A DNA stretch of 64,000 bases. It comes from Lysinibacillus pakistanensis (GTDB lineage: Bacteria; Bacillota; Bacilli; Bacillales_A; Planococcaceae). Below, in pieces: positions 1 to 9,429 of this stretch. Each line of letters begins with the position of its first letter. Within the stretch, counting starts at the first letter, position 1. The stretch lies in contig NZ_CP126101.1 of assembly GCF_030123245.1 (NCBI RefSeq), forward strand, positions 1,858,501-1,922,500, written 5' to 3'. The translations under genes and the position numbers were made by a program. Below the pieces are notes generated by a model. It had not been told where the DNA came from, did not search any database, and saw nothing but the letters and a program-made list of their open reading frames with translations.

Positions 1-628
1 TCATTGTTTATCTGAAGGGACTCGAAAAAAACTAACGGACAAATTAATGCTGATATCTGGAAAAATAGGAAACACAGACTCTATGAGACCACTTGAAGTC
101 ACGGTGGTAAATCATAGCGATCTTGTACCTTGGCGATACCCACCCAAAAATGAATTTATTTATGGGGAGTGGCTCAGAAGTGAGTTTGAAAAAGGACAAA
201 TCCAGGAACCAACCTATGATCCTGATTTGGCAATCGTTTTAGCACAAGTGAGGATGAATAGTATTTCTCTATTTGGTCCTAATGCTTCAGATATACTTGA
301 TCCCGTTCCGATGATAGATATTCGAACAGCGATTAAGGAATCTTTACCAGGGTTGGTAGAGGGTATCATAGGTGATGAGCGTAATGTAATTTTAACCCTA
401 GCTCGAATGTGGCAGACGGTGTCTATCGGTGAAATTTCTTCAAAAGATATGGCTGCAAAATGGGCTTTACCTCGGTTACCCAAAGAATATTCGACTTTAC
501 TCGATTTAGCTAGAAAAGTTTATCGTGGAGAAATTGTTGATAAGTGGGAAGAAAGGGATTCCGAGGTGACAGCACTCGTTAATTATATGAAAAATTCTAT
601 AGAAACTTGTCTTAGAGAAATCGATTGA
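1..628 (+). CDS. aminoglycoside nucleotidyltransferase, AadA/ANT(9)-like (5' partial)
   Basis: The reading frame is open from base 2, so the first ATG at 47 is internal and the gene starts outside the window. The visible ~208 residues align with the C-terminal three quarters of AadA/ANT(9)-type enzymes, which inactivate spectinomycin or streptomycin by adenylylation. Landmarks are RPLEVTVV, WRYPPKNEFIYGEW, the DLAIVLAQVR segment, GPNASDILDPVP, GDERNVILTLARMW and KDMAAKWALPRLP. The N-terminal nucleotidyltransferase motif (GSxxxG-DxD) lies upstream of the window and cannot be checked. The drug specificity cannot be decided from this fragment. Chromosomal homologues are common in Bacillales, so it is not necessarily an acquired resistance gene. 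Confidence 0.85.
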   Translation, partial: HCLSEGTRKKLTDKLMLISGKIGNTDSMRPLEVTVVNHSDLVPWRYPPKNEFIYGEWLRSEFEKGQIQEPTYDPDLAIVLAQVRMNSISLFGPNASDILDPVPMIDIRTAIKESLPGLVEGIIGDERNVILTLARMWQTVSIGEISSKDMAAKWALPRLPKEYSTLLDLARKVYRGEIVDKWEERDSEVTALVNYMKNSIETCLREID

Positions 629-1059
629 ACTTTTTTATAATTGAACAATACTCAACAAAGGACGAATCCATTTTGATCAAATTTTTCAAAATGGATTTTT
701 TTGCTATCGGCATAAAATATAGGCTTAAGGGTGCTTTTTATTAGAAAATAAATAAGATGAAGGGTAAAATAACAAATCAGAGTTTGATAATAATTACTTT
801 TATTTCCTACAAGTAAAGTTTGTGGTTACTAATTTAATAGGGTGTGAGAAGAGTCAGAACTGAAAGCATTGTTTAATAGAGGGCTGTACAGAAAGTTGGT
901 AGTGACAAGCAGATCAAAAATAGTTAAATTGAGTAAGAGGATGAAAATAGTAAGAGTGGTAAGAATTATTCATTATAAATACTGACACTAAAAGAGCTAA
1001 GGCTTAAAGAGAAGTAATTATCATGAAATTTACTGGAAGGTAAAAAGAGGTAAATAATT
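629..1059. other. intergenic region, no gene seen
   Basis: About 430 AT-rich bases lie between the nucleotidyltransferase and the hybrid kinase. A T-rich stretch with the imperfect inverted repeat AATCCATTTTGATC / TCAAAATGGATT at about 665-695, followed by a T run, could be the terminator of the upstream gene. No reading frame with a ribosome binding site was found. Confidence 0.5.
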
Positions 1060-4000
1060 TTGATAAATAAATTTACGAAATCAAAAAAATTACTGATAAT
1101 TATTAGTTTTATTTTTATCTTACTATCAATGCGCTTTGGATGGTTTCTTTATTTTAATGCACCGACAAATCAAACTGCAGAAAGGGGAATTGTTGATTTA
1201 CGTCATATAACGTTAAAGGAAGATAAGGTTATTTTTTTAAATGGAGAATGGCTATTTTATCCTTCAAAGTTTATAATTGGCGATTCTAGCGCAAATATTG
1301 AACCACAGTACATACAAGTTCCTGGTAATTGGAAAGAACAAATGGAGCCGCTTGAGGGGTCCTCTATAGGTAATGCCTCCTACAGGCTTAAAATTTTGCT
1401 TCCTGATCAGGATGAAACTATATATGGAATTAAATTAGAAGGATTTGAGTCGTATGCAAGTATTTATGTGAACGGGAAATTGGTGAATAGTGAAAACCTT
1501 GCTAATAAATATCCATTAGAGAAAATAAAAAAACAGGGACCCATGACGGTCATATTTTCCTCTGAGGCAAAAGAAATTGACTTAATTATTCAAATTTCCA
1601 ATTATGATAGTTTTAATTCGGGAGGTTTGAAAGACTCGGTCTATTTTGGGCTTCATTCTGCAATTACAAAGGGAGCCACCTTCTCCGAATCATTGCAATT
1701 ACTAGTTAGTGTGATTTTTTTTCTACACGGTTTCTATGCGTTATCGATTTTCTTCCTTGGGAGAGGGCAATATGAAAAGGAATTACTCTATTTTAGTTTT
1801 TTACTCATTCTTAATGGATTTATTATTTTAATAGACGATAATGTTCTGTTAAATCTCCCAATAAAGAATGCACTCTACATTAAATTACTGATAGTGTTAC
1901 TGATCGGATTACTACTCTTAACATTAACATTTATTAATGAACTCTATAAAATTAAGTCTACACTATCAAATGTATTATACGTACTATTCATCCCCATAGC
2001 TCTGACAATATTGATAACATCAGCTTTGCACTATACACCTATGAAATTGATTGTAATTTTTTACGGAATTTTTATTGCCACCCAGCTTATTGTGCCTACT
2101 ATTTCAGCTATTGTAAAAGGAAATATTGATGGAATTTTTATACTTTTTTATTTAATTTGCTTTATATCAAATAGTATATGGGGAACTGCCATTAAAACTC
2201 TTGTAGTTAATATACCTTATTATCCATTCGATTATTTCATTTCAATAATTGTTATTGCCCTACTACTGATAAGGCGACATATTAATGTTATTCGATTAAA
2301 TAATGAGCAATATGAAAAACTAGTTAAGTTGGATGTTCAGAAAGATATATTTCTAGCGAATACATCTCACGAACTACGTAATCCATTGCACGGTATACTA
2401 AACATTACACAATCGCTTCTTGAAAGGGAGTCATCGCAATTAACAAAGAAAAGTAAAGAAAATCTTGAATTGCTATTACAAATTGGCAATCGAATGGCAT
2501 TTACTTTGAATGATTTATTAGATATAAATCAACTAGAAGAAGGACAAATTCAGCTGAATCAAAAAACACTCAACTTATATAGTGTTACATCTGCGGTTAT
2601 TGATATGATTCAATTTATAAAAAATACAAAAAAATTGGATATCATTTCAGAAGTTTCAGCATTTTTTCCACCAGTTTATGCGGATGAGAGCAGACTTGTC
2701 CAAATTCTTTTTAATTTACTTCATAATGCTGTCAAATTTACGCATGAAGGAAGTATTACAATCAATGCCATTCATGATGATAAGGTAGCAACTATATTGA
2801 TTAGTGATACTGGCATAGGAATGAGTGAGGACGAAATTAAACGCATTTTCCTTCGTTATGAGCGTTTTGAAAAGACTACTGTAATGGGTATCGGACTTGG
2901 TCTAAATATAGCCAAACAGTTAATCGAACTTCATGGGGGGACAATTGCAGTACAATCAGAAGAAGACAAAGGGACAACCTTGTCTTTCACGATTCCATTA
3001 GCAATCGATTCAAATATATCTATTGAACAGGAGGTTTCAGCAACTAATATCTATCCACTAACTAAAAATTCTTCTGATATCACATCAAAACTATTAATTG
3101 ATGATGAACAAAGGGCAGTGCTAAGTAGCAATATACTTATTGTTGATGATGATCCGATTAACTTAAAAGTTATTAGTAGTGTACTGGGAGAGCTATATCA
3201 TATCTATACTGTCACGAGTGGAGCAGAGGCACTGAAAATGATTGACGCTGGAAATTGGGATATGATTATTTCCGATGTTATGATGCCAAAAATGTCAGGC
3301 TATGAATTGTGTAAGGAAATCCGCAAGCGCTTTACAATTGTAGAGCTTCCTGTCTTGCTGCTGACTGCAAGAACCCAACCAATAGATGTTTACACGGGAT
3401 TTCTTGCAGGTGCAAATGATTATGTTTCAAAGCCAACAAATGCCCTTGAACTAAAAGCACGTGTTCAATCGCTGCTTGCACAAAATCAAGCAATTAAAGA
3501 GCAATTACGTCTAGAAGCTGCATATTTGCAAGCGCAAATAAAGCCACATTTTCTTTTTAACACGTTAAATACAATCTCTTCTTTAGGTGAAATAAATCCT
3601 TCTCGAATGACTGATTTATTGATTGAATTCGGAAATTATTTACAAAAGAGTTTTAGTTCAGACAACATAAAAAACTTAATCCCCATAGAAGAAGAATTCG
3701 ATCTTGTTCGTTCCTATTTATTTATAGAAAGTGAAAGATTTGGCGACCGACTCGAAGTTTCTTGGGATTTAGATGAACTAAAGGGGATACTTATACCACC
3801 TCTTTCTGTTCAAACCATTGTAGAAAATGCTCTAAATCATGGCATTCTCAAAAAAACAGAAGGTGGAATCGTTGTGATTTCCGTAAAAAATCACGAGAAT
3901 TATCATGTTGTTTCTGTAGAGGATAATGGGGTTGGTATGACAGCTAGTCAGATTGAGGAAATTCTTTTAAGGACTAATAAACATCAGCATGGTATTGGCA

Positions 4001-4125
4001 TAGCCAATACAAACCATCGTCTTAAACGAATTTTCGGAAGAGGAATTCAGATTGAAAGCCAATTAAATCATGGCACAATCGTTTCATTTTACATTCCTAA
4101 ACGGTTACCAAATATTTGTGAGTAA
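1060..4125 (+). CDS. hybrid sensor histidine kinase with 7TM receptor, internal REC and C-terminal LytS-type kinase
   Basis: A 1021-residue membrane signalling protein. Order of domains: an N-terminal hydrophobic segment; an extracellular beta-rich region (about 45-200) with NGEWLFYP and a jelly-roll look like 7TMR-DISM sensor domains; about seven membrane helices (215-405); a HisKA/HATPase kinase with H437 in SHELRNP, NLLHNAVKFT, DTGIGM and GIGLGLNIAKQL; a receiver domain around 690-805 with phospho-acceptor D739 in DVMMPKMSG; then a second kinase of LytS type with H830 in KPHFLFNTLN and a second ATPase domain (VEDNGVGM). TTG start at 1060 is preceded by AGAGG at a 9-base spacing. It stands alone with no adjacent response regulator, so its output may be through its own receiver and the second kinase. 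The ligand is unknown. Confidence 0.85.
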   Translation: MINKFTKSKKLLIIISFIFILLSMRFGWFLYFNAPTNQTAERGIVDLRHITLKEDKVIFLNGEWLFYPSKFIIGDSSANIEPQYIQVPGNWKEQMEPLEGSSIGNASYRLKILLPDQDETIYGIKLEGFESYASIYVNGKLVNSENLANKYPLEKIKKQGPMTVIFSSEAKEIDLIIQISNYDSFNSGGLKDSVYFGLHSAITKGATFSESLQLLVSVIFFLHGFYALSIFFLGRGQYEKELLYFSFLLILNGFIILIDDNVLLNLPIKNALYIKLLIVLLIGLLLLTLTFINELYKIKSTLSNVLYVLFIPIALTILITSALHYTPMKLIVIFYGIFIATQLIVPTISAIVKGNIDGIFILFYLICFISNSIWGTAIKTLVVNIPYYPFDYFISIIVIALLLIRRHINVIRLNNEQYEKLVKLDVQKDIFLANTSHELRNPLHGILNITQSLLERESSQLTKKSKENLELLLQIGNRMAFTLNDLLDINQLEEGQIQLNQKTLNLYSVTSAVIDMIQFIKNTKKLDIISEVSAFFPPVYADESRLVQILFNLLHNAVKFTHEGSITINAIHDDKVATILISDTGIGMSEDEIKRIFLRYERFEKTTVMGIGLGLNIAKQLIELHGGTIAVQSEEDKGTTLSFTIPLAIDSNISIEQEVSATNIYPLTKNSSDITSKLLIDDEQRAVLSSNILIVDDDPINLKVISSVLGELYHIYTVTSGAEALKMIDAGNWDMIISDVMMPKMSGYELCKEIRKRFTIVELPVLLLTARTQPIDVYTGFLAGANDYVSKPTNALELKARVQSLLAQNQAIKEQLRLEAAYLQAQIKPHFLFNTLNTISSLGEINPSRMTDLLIEFGNYLQKSFSSDNIKNLIPIEEEFDLVRSYLFIESERFGDRLEVSWDLDELKGILIPPLSVQTIVENALNHGILKKTEGGIVVISVKNHENYHVVSVEDNGVGMTASQIEEILLRTNKHQHGIGIANTNHRLKRIFGRGIQIESQLNHGTIVSFYIPKRLPNICE

Positions 4126-4267
4126 TCAATGATTGATAAGTTTTGTTTGATTAATTTGCGCCCAAGAAGTTAAAAATAAAACTCTCTACTTAGCCAGACA
4201 ACTAACCAAGAAAAGAGTGCTGATAGGTGGGAAGACAGGATTTTAAAATTAAAGAATAGGATGGATT

Positions 4268-4825
4268 ATGAAAGAAACTACCCTTCAAATATTTGAACAT
4301 GCAGGTTTTTTTGCAATATTGATTAGCTTATCTGTCAATATTGTTATTAGTATTATTGGTGTATTCCCGAGTGTTTTTATTACAGCAGCTAACCTTGCGT
4401 TTTTTGGGTTTTATCACGGGTTAATCGTTTCAATTATAGGTGAGGGATTAGGTGCAGTCATTAGCTTTGTTTTATATAGAAAGGGTCTGAAAATATGGAG
4501 ATTAAAGGATTTCCAACACCCAGTAATGTTAAAACTAAAGCATCTTGAAGGAAGTAAGGCTTTTTGGATTATTTTATGTTTGAGAATTCTTCCTTTTATT
4601 CCTTCTGGTGCTATAACATTAGGCAGTGCTTTTTCCAAAGTCTCGATTGGTTTATTTGCAATCGCTAGTACTCTAGGAAAAATACCTTCACTTATTATGG
4701 AAGCTGGTGCAGTCTTTGGTTTTATGCAAGTAGATCTACAATGGAAAATTGTCATTATAGTAGTCTTCGTTATTATCTCAATTTGGACTGGGGGAGTAAG
4801 AGGAAAAAAGACAACAGATAGATGA
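4268..4825 (+). CDS. TVP38/TMEM64 (VTT, DedA-like) family membrane protein
   Basis: A 185-residue integral membrane protein with about five hydrophobic segments. The SNARE-associated (VTT) core is visible: FPSVFITAANLAFFGFYHG, a GEGLGAVISF turn, LRILPFIPSGAITLGSAF, and a final helix. Proteins of this family are implicated in lipid scrambling or transport in the cytoplasmic membrane, but the substrate of this one cannot be told. It lies between the hybrid kinase and the multicopper oxidase on the same strand, with separate spacing to both, so operon membership is uncertain. Confidence 0.8.
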   Translation: MKETTLQIFEHAGFFAILISLSVNIVISIIGVFPSVFITAANLAFFGFYHGLIVSIIGEGLGAVISFVLYRKGLKIWRLKDFQHPVMLKLKHLEGSKAFWIILCLRILPFIPSGAITLGSAFSKVSIGLFAIASTLGKIPSLIMEAGAVFGFMQVDLQWKIVIIVVFVIISIWTGGVRGKKTTDR

Positions 4826-4902
4826 TTTATTTTTATTATCCATAGATTCTCCATATTTTTTTGTTACAGTTCCATTGTAATGAAATTAAAGGAGGAAACA
4901 TA

Positions 4903-6432
4903 ATGAATTCTAAAATTTTGATTACTTCATTACTACTTGGAACTGTTATTATTGGAGGATGCAGTGCAGGTAATTCAGGAGCTGATGAAGGCAAGACTAT
5001 GGATCATTCCAGTATGGGTCAGAAAGAAATGTCGAACATGGAGGGGATGGATCATTCCAGCATGACTCAGGAGGAAATGGCAGATATGGAGAACGGCCAT
5101 GCAAGTCATACAATTCCATTATTATTAAATAATTCTACTGGAGAAAATGAAGTAGCGCTGCCTCCATTCGTTGAACCTAAGGATGGAATCGTTCATATTA
5201 CTGCACAGCAAGGAACCACAGAAATCTTTAATGGTATCGAAACTGAAACATACGGATATAATGGCGCTTTCTTAGGACCTATTATCCGTTTGAAAGAAGG
5301 AGAAACTGTAACATTTAGAACTAAAAATGATTTATCTAAACAAACAACATTCCACTGGCATGGCGTAGAAATTCCAGGTGAAGGCGATGGAGGTCCACAT
5401 CAAATACTGGAACCAGGCGCATTAAAAGATGTGAAATTTACAGTAAGTCAGGAAGCATCAACATTATGGTTCCATCCACATCCAGAGGGTGCTACAGCTG
5501 AACAGGTGTACAAGGGTTTAGCTGGTTTAATCTATATTGAAGATGAGAAGTCAAAAAAACTTGGACTACCAAATGAATACGGAGAAAATGATTTTCCTTT
5601 AATATTTCAAGATAGACAGTTTACTAAGGAAAAGCAATTTGACTACCGATCAGTTCTTAATGAGGATGGTACTATTGGAGACACATTATTAATTAATGGT
5701 ACATTAAATCCAAAACTTACAGTTGGAAAAGAAAAAGTGAGACTTCGTTTATTGAACGGATCGAATGCAAGAAATTATACATTTAAATTAAATACAGGAA
5801 ATAAGTTTCAACAAATAGCTACTGATGGTGGTTTTTTAAATAAACCAATTTCTATGAGTGAAATTACATTATCACCAGGTGAGAGAGCAGAAATTATTCT
5901 GGACTTTTCAAAATTTGATGCTAAAAGTGAAATGGCTTTAGTAAATGAAGAAGATATAATTTTATTACCATTCACAGTTGATGAACAAAAGAAGAATGCA
6001 CGGGAAATCCCAAAAAATTTAAATGATTATACCGTTACAGATACTGAGAGAAACTTACCAGTAACAAAAAAACTTGAACTTTTCGGAATGGGAAAAATGG
6101 TAACAATAAATGATAAAAAATTTGATATGAACCGTATTGATTTCACTCAAAAACAAGGTGATACTGAAGTATGGGAAATATACAATAAACCAGATATGAT
6201 GGGTGGCATGACGCATCCTTTCCACATCCATGGTACGCAATTTAAAATAGTTTCAATGAATGGAAAAGAACCTCCTGCAAACCTACAGGGCTGGAAGGAT
6301 ACAGTTTCAATCGAAGCTGGTCAAACAGTTAAACTAGCAGTAAAGTTTAATGATAAAGGAATTTACATGTTCCACTGTCATATCCTTGAACATGAAGAAA
6401 ATGGGATGATGGGTCAAGTTGAAGTAAATTAA
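4903..6432 (+). CDS. multicopper oxidase, secreted lipoprotein
   Basis: A 509-residue multicopper oxidase, probably involved in copper tolerance through oxidation of Cu(I) or another metal or phenolic substrate at the cell surface. The start at 4903 has AAAGGAGG eight bases upstream; the longer frame from 4861 lacks a site. A lipobox ends at C20 (TVIIGGC). Residues about 25-62 hold two tandem copies of a Met/His motif (MDHSSMxQxEMxxM) likely to bind copper. All copper-site motifs are present: FHWHGVEIPG, WFHPHPEG, HPFHIHGTQF and MFHCHILEHEENGM. Cupredoxin domains 1 and 3 are therefore intact. Confidence 0.93.
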   Translation: MNSKILITSLLLGTVIIGGCSAGNSGADEGKTMDHSSMGQKEMSNMEGMDHSSMTQEEMADMENGHASHTIPLLLNNSTGENEVALPPFVEPKDGIVHITAQQGTTEIFNGIETETYGYNGAFLGPIIRLKEGETVTFRTKNDLSKQTTFHWHGVEIPGEGDGGPHQILEPGALKDVKFTVSQEASTLWFHPHPEGATAEQVYKGLAGLIYIEDEKSKKLGLPNEYGENDFPLIFQDRQFTKEKQFDYRSVLNEDGTIGDTLLINGTLNPKLTVGKEKVRLRLLNGSNARNYTFKLNTGNKFQQIATDGGFLNKPISMSEITLSPGERAEIILDFSKFDAKSEMALVNEEDIILLPFTVDEQKKNAREIPKNLNDYTVTDTERNLPVTKKLELFGMGKMVTINDKKFDMNRIDFTQKQGDTEVWEIYNKPDMMGGMTHPFHIHGTQFKIVSMNGKEPPANLQGWKDTVSIEAGQTVKLAVKFNDKGIYMFHCHILEHEENGMMGQVEVN

Positions 6433-6526
6433 CTTTAGAATTGTTTTATTTAGTTGCTATTTTAGTAGAGAATTCTATAAATAATGATGTTCTACCGTCA
6501 TTCTTGATTCCTCAACTCTATACACA

Positions 6527-6569
6527 AAGCCCAGGTACTCATTTATTTTAAGTCTGGGCTTGCTTTTGT
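6527..6569 (+). terminator. rho-independent terminator after the multicopper oxidase
   Basis: Perfect 8-bp stem AAGCCCAG (6527-6534) / CTGGGCTT (6554-6561) with a 19-base loop, followed by GCTTTTGTT. Confidence 0.7.
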
Positions 6570-7418
6570 TGTCGCGAAAGCGCTGCATTCATATTCATTT
6601 CAAACCATATTCTATTAAGTACAAGTAGCCTTCTATTAAGCACAAATACTAGTCAATCATGCACATTTTCTCGTCAATTCAGCAATCCTCCCCTCAAAAC
6701 AAAGATTTCATTATGTATTCGACAAAAACCCCCAACATAACGCCAAGGATTTGAAAATTCTATTACTTTGGAACGGAAATGAGATAGATATTTACTCAGA
6801 TAATCTTAAGTTTGGAACCTAATGTTAGCAACAGATGAAGTACAGGAGTATTAGTTTCAAAATTTACGGCGGCAATAGATATGTATTCCAAGATAAATAT
6901 AATGTGATATTTGTAATATCCTATGCGGGGAATTATGACAAACAAAGTAAAAATGGCCAATGAATGATCCTATATCTTAACAGATGATACAGAGTTATGT
7001 CTTAAGTTGATTTAGTGTATTATAGCGAAAATGCTAATTTTTTATTAATTCTGTTACATCGAAGGGGATTTCTGGTGATTTTGATATGGCTGTTAATGAA
7101 CAAGTACATAGCAATTTTAAAGTTTTTTGAAATTTTTAACTTAATTTTAACTTTGGACATGTAATGTTAAAGAAACTGGATTTATATAGGGGTAATGATG
7201 AAAAAATTAGTTAGTGCATGGTCAATAGGCGGTTTGTTAAACAGATTAAATAATAGAGCTTGTCCCAGTATAAACAACTCAGTTAGCAATTAAACTACAG
7301 TAATATTCTGTATATAAGACGACTAACCCTAAATGAATATATTGTAGAGAAGTTTTTTATAGGAATAGCGTGGTTCTAAGTCACTTGATTACAGATATGG
7401 GAGGATTAAAGTAGGGAT
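6570..7418. other. gene-poor AT-rich stretch
   Basis: About 850 bases with no convincing gene. There are two near-copies of TTCTATTAAGYACAA at about 6611 and 6632. A 32-codon frame at 7195-7293 follows GGGG, but its product (MMKKLVSAWSIGG...) resembles nothing I know and I do not call it. Stretches around 7060-7140 look like decayed coding sequence but could not be assigned. Confidence 0.4.
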
Positions 7419-7607
7419 ATGAATCAGTGGAGTAATATGGAGACCGCATTGTACACTTCTATTTTTACTGTTTTTCTTGGTATAATATTTTATTTTAAAT
7501 TGTGGTGGGATGGGCCAGGTGTGAGCTGGTCATTTACCAAGAAGTTTTTTTGTGTTTTGATCATTGTAGTGTGTATTGTCGGTGTTTGTGCTTATTTTAT
7601 GAGCTAA
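7419..7607 (+). CDS. small membrane protein, unknown function
   Basis: A 62-residue frame with two hydrophobic helices (about 10-28 and 43-60) separated by a short loop (LWWDGPGVSWSFTKK). GGAGG lies 14 bases upstream and AGGG closer to the ATG. I do not recognise a family. The hydrophobic pattern and a plausible ribosome binding site support it as a gene, but it is short and isolated. Confidence 0.45.
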   Translation: MNQWSNMETALYTSIFTVFLGIIFYFKLWWDGPGVSWSFTKKFFCVLIIVVCIVGVCAYFMS

Positions 7608-7727
7608 ATGTAAGGATAGGTTGAGTTGGCAAATGACAGAAAAATAACCCGATATTTGAAATTAATACAATTTTTTCGTTTAAATTCTATGTAATATATA
7701 GAACCGTATTAAAAGGAGTAATAAAAA

Positions 7728-8147
7728 TTGAGATTATGGCATGTGGATTTATTAAAGTATCTACCAAAAGGACAACTACTTTCACAATGGAGAGAATTAA
7801 ATAGTATATTTGCCAAAGAAGATAAACATATATTAATTAATTATATATACGAATATTCTAAAAATGATTTGTATGTATATACAGAAAAAGTAATTGAAGA
7901 AATGAAAAAACGTGGTTATCAAATTAGATCATATGAAAAAATGAATAAATACTTTGAAAATTTAGAGTCAGTTAAGCATGTTAAACCTTTTAAAAATCAT
8001 CATGACAATGAATATCTTCAAATTTGCTATTACAATCTAAAGGAAAAATTTATACGGGGTCAAAAAGATTTTGAAGAGGAAATGTATAATAATTTATGTT
8101 GGTATGTAAATGACATACTTAAGAACAGTATCGATGGTTTTAAATAG
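7728..8147 (+). CDS. Pyr_excise-family protein (T4 endonuclease V-like)
   Basis: A 139-residue protein beginning MRLWHVDLLKYLPKGQLLSQ, then WREL, the signature of the pyrimidine dimer DNA glycosylase/endonuclease V superfamily (PF03013). Glu23 falls where T4 endonuclease V has its catalytic Glu23, though the penultimate residue is Arg rather than Thr. Later motifs NYIYEYSKNDLYVYTEKVIEEM and KRGYQ fit the bacterial branch. The TTG start at 7728 is preceded by AAAGGAG. Activity on UV-damaged DNA is an inference from the family. Base composition is more AT-rich than in the neighbours. Confidence 0.7.
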   Translation: MRLWHVDLLKYLPKGQLLSQWRELNSIFAKEDKHILINYIYEYSKNDLYVYTEKVIEEMKKRGYQIRSYEKMNKYFENLESVKHVKPFKNHHDNEYLQICYYNLKEKFIRGQKDFEEEMYNNLCWYVNDILKNSIDGFK

Positions 8148-8451
8148 ATTTCTCTTCAAAAGTTAGTGTCTTTTTCACATGTTATTGCGATTGTTGTTAA
8201 GATTTTTAGTATAACATATACTGGGATATGCGCCAAAGAATTCCGTTATAAGATTATTTAATACTTGTAGAAAAGATAATCTTAATTCTGGCTAAAACCT
8301 TAAAAAGCAAATTAGAATATTTGTATTTTTATAACCCTAATTTACTAAGAAATATAGTTGGAGTTTTTATAAAAAATACTTAAAAACTTCCGATATTCAC
8401 ATTATATTATAAATAGTTAAAGCGATAGCACGTATGTGGAGGTGTTGAAAA
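8148..8451. other. intergenic region, nothing seen
   Basis: About 300 AT-rich bases between the glycosylase-like gene and the DUF1877 gene. No gene, strong hairpin or repeat was identified. Confidence 0.4.
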
Positions 8452-8943
8452 ATGGGGATGATCGGCTATTACATTGCTTTGCCAGAAGAAGAAATCCAGC
8501 AGCTTGCGGCCAGAACCAAAATGCTAGAGGACATGGACCCCTATAACAGAGAAAATCTTGATATTGATAAATCATGGCAGGCGCTTTATTACTTACTCTG
8601 CGAAGATATTTGCGATGGCGGGCCACCTCTTGGTTATGTCGTTCCAATGGATCAGGCTAACTACTTGGAATTTGGAGATATTGGTGCCTTTTATTTAACT
8701 CACCGACAAATTTGTGAAGCCTATCAAGCCATTGAGGCGATGACACGAGATGAGCTTCTAGCTAAATACAACTATAATAAGATGCTTGAGGAGGATATCT
8801 ATCCTCTCTACAGCGACGGTGAAGAGAAAGATGGAGAAGCAGAACAGTTTTTTGACTATCTATACAGTTATTTTAAAGATATTCGCAAGTTCTTTGCTGA
8901 AACCATATCCGAAGGCAAAGGACTAGTATTCTGTATTTCATAA
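8452..8943 (+). CDS. DUF1877 (YfbM-like) family protein
   Basis: A 163-residue cytoplasmic protein starting MGMIGYYIALPEEEIQQL, with DIDKSWQALYYLL, GGPPLGYVV and the C-terminal FFDYLYSYFKDIRKFF, matching the DUF1877/YfbM pattern (small proteins of unknown function). GGAGGTG lies 8 bases upstream of the ATG. GC content is noticeably higher than in flanking DNA, which suggests separate ancestry, but this is only an impression from the sequence. Confidence 0.8.
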   Translation: MGMIGYYIALPEEEIQQLAARTKMLEDMDPYNRENLDIDKSWQALYYLLCEDICDGGPPLGYVVPMDQANYLEFGDIGAFYLTHRQICEAYQAIEAMTRDELLAKYNYNKMLEEDIYPLYSDGEEKDGEAEQFFDYLYSYFKDIRKFFAETISEGKGLVFCIS

Positions 8944-8960
8944 TACCTATGCATACTACA

Positions 8961-8997
8961 AAGTCTGGCACCGAATAACGTAGTACCTGCCAGACTT
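8961..8997. other. 10-bp perfect inverted repeat after the DUF1877 gene
   Basis: AAGTCTGGCA (8961-8970) pairs with TGCCAGACTT (8988-8997) across a 17-base loop. No T run follows, so it is a poor rho-independent terminator, though its place 17 bases after the stop suggests a 3'-end role. The remaining bases to 9429 hold no evident gene. Confidence 0.5.
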
Positions 8998-9429
8998 ATG
9001 CCTAATAGAGAGTAACCTTAGTTTTCGTTTACTTATTTAATCTGAATTTCTCGAAACGTAATATACTTCTTTATATAAATGTTACTTTGTCATTATCCCA
9101 TGCTATAAATCCTTCATTCATGCTTTTTACCTCGAAAGTTGACGTTTGTTATCTATTCCAATACTTTTCTTCACGTAAAATCAATTCTGTTACTCAATCA
9201 ACCATCCCTTCCTTAAAACATTTTCTTTTTGTAATCCTTATCGTTTTGCATTTGAAAATCCATATTCTTTAGATAAACAACTGATGACGATTCAGCGCGC
9301 TTTACTTATATAAATGGAACGAGGAAGGTCACCTAGAATTTTGATTAAGTAAAGGGCAATATCATACAAGAATTTGATTTCAGCATTTGCTATACTGGGC
9401 AGCAGGAACCAGGAACGGAGGCATCACTT

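Noticed and set aside
6580..6600. Further repeat-core copy (GTCGCGAAAGCGCTGC)
   Set aside because: Only a short similarity to the 26-base core and no shared ends; could be chance.
7195..7293. 32-codon small gene
   Set aside because: A GGGG site is present, but there is no recognisable product or context; insufficient evidence.
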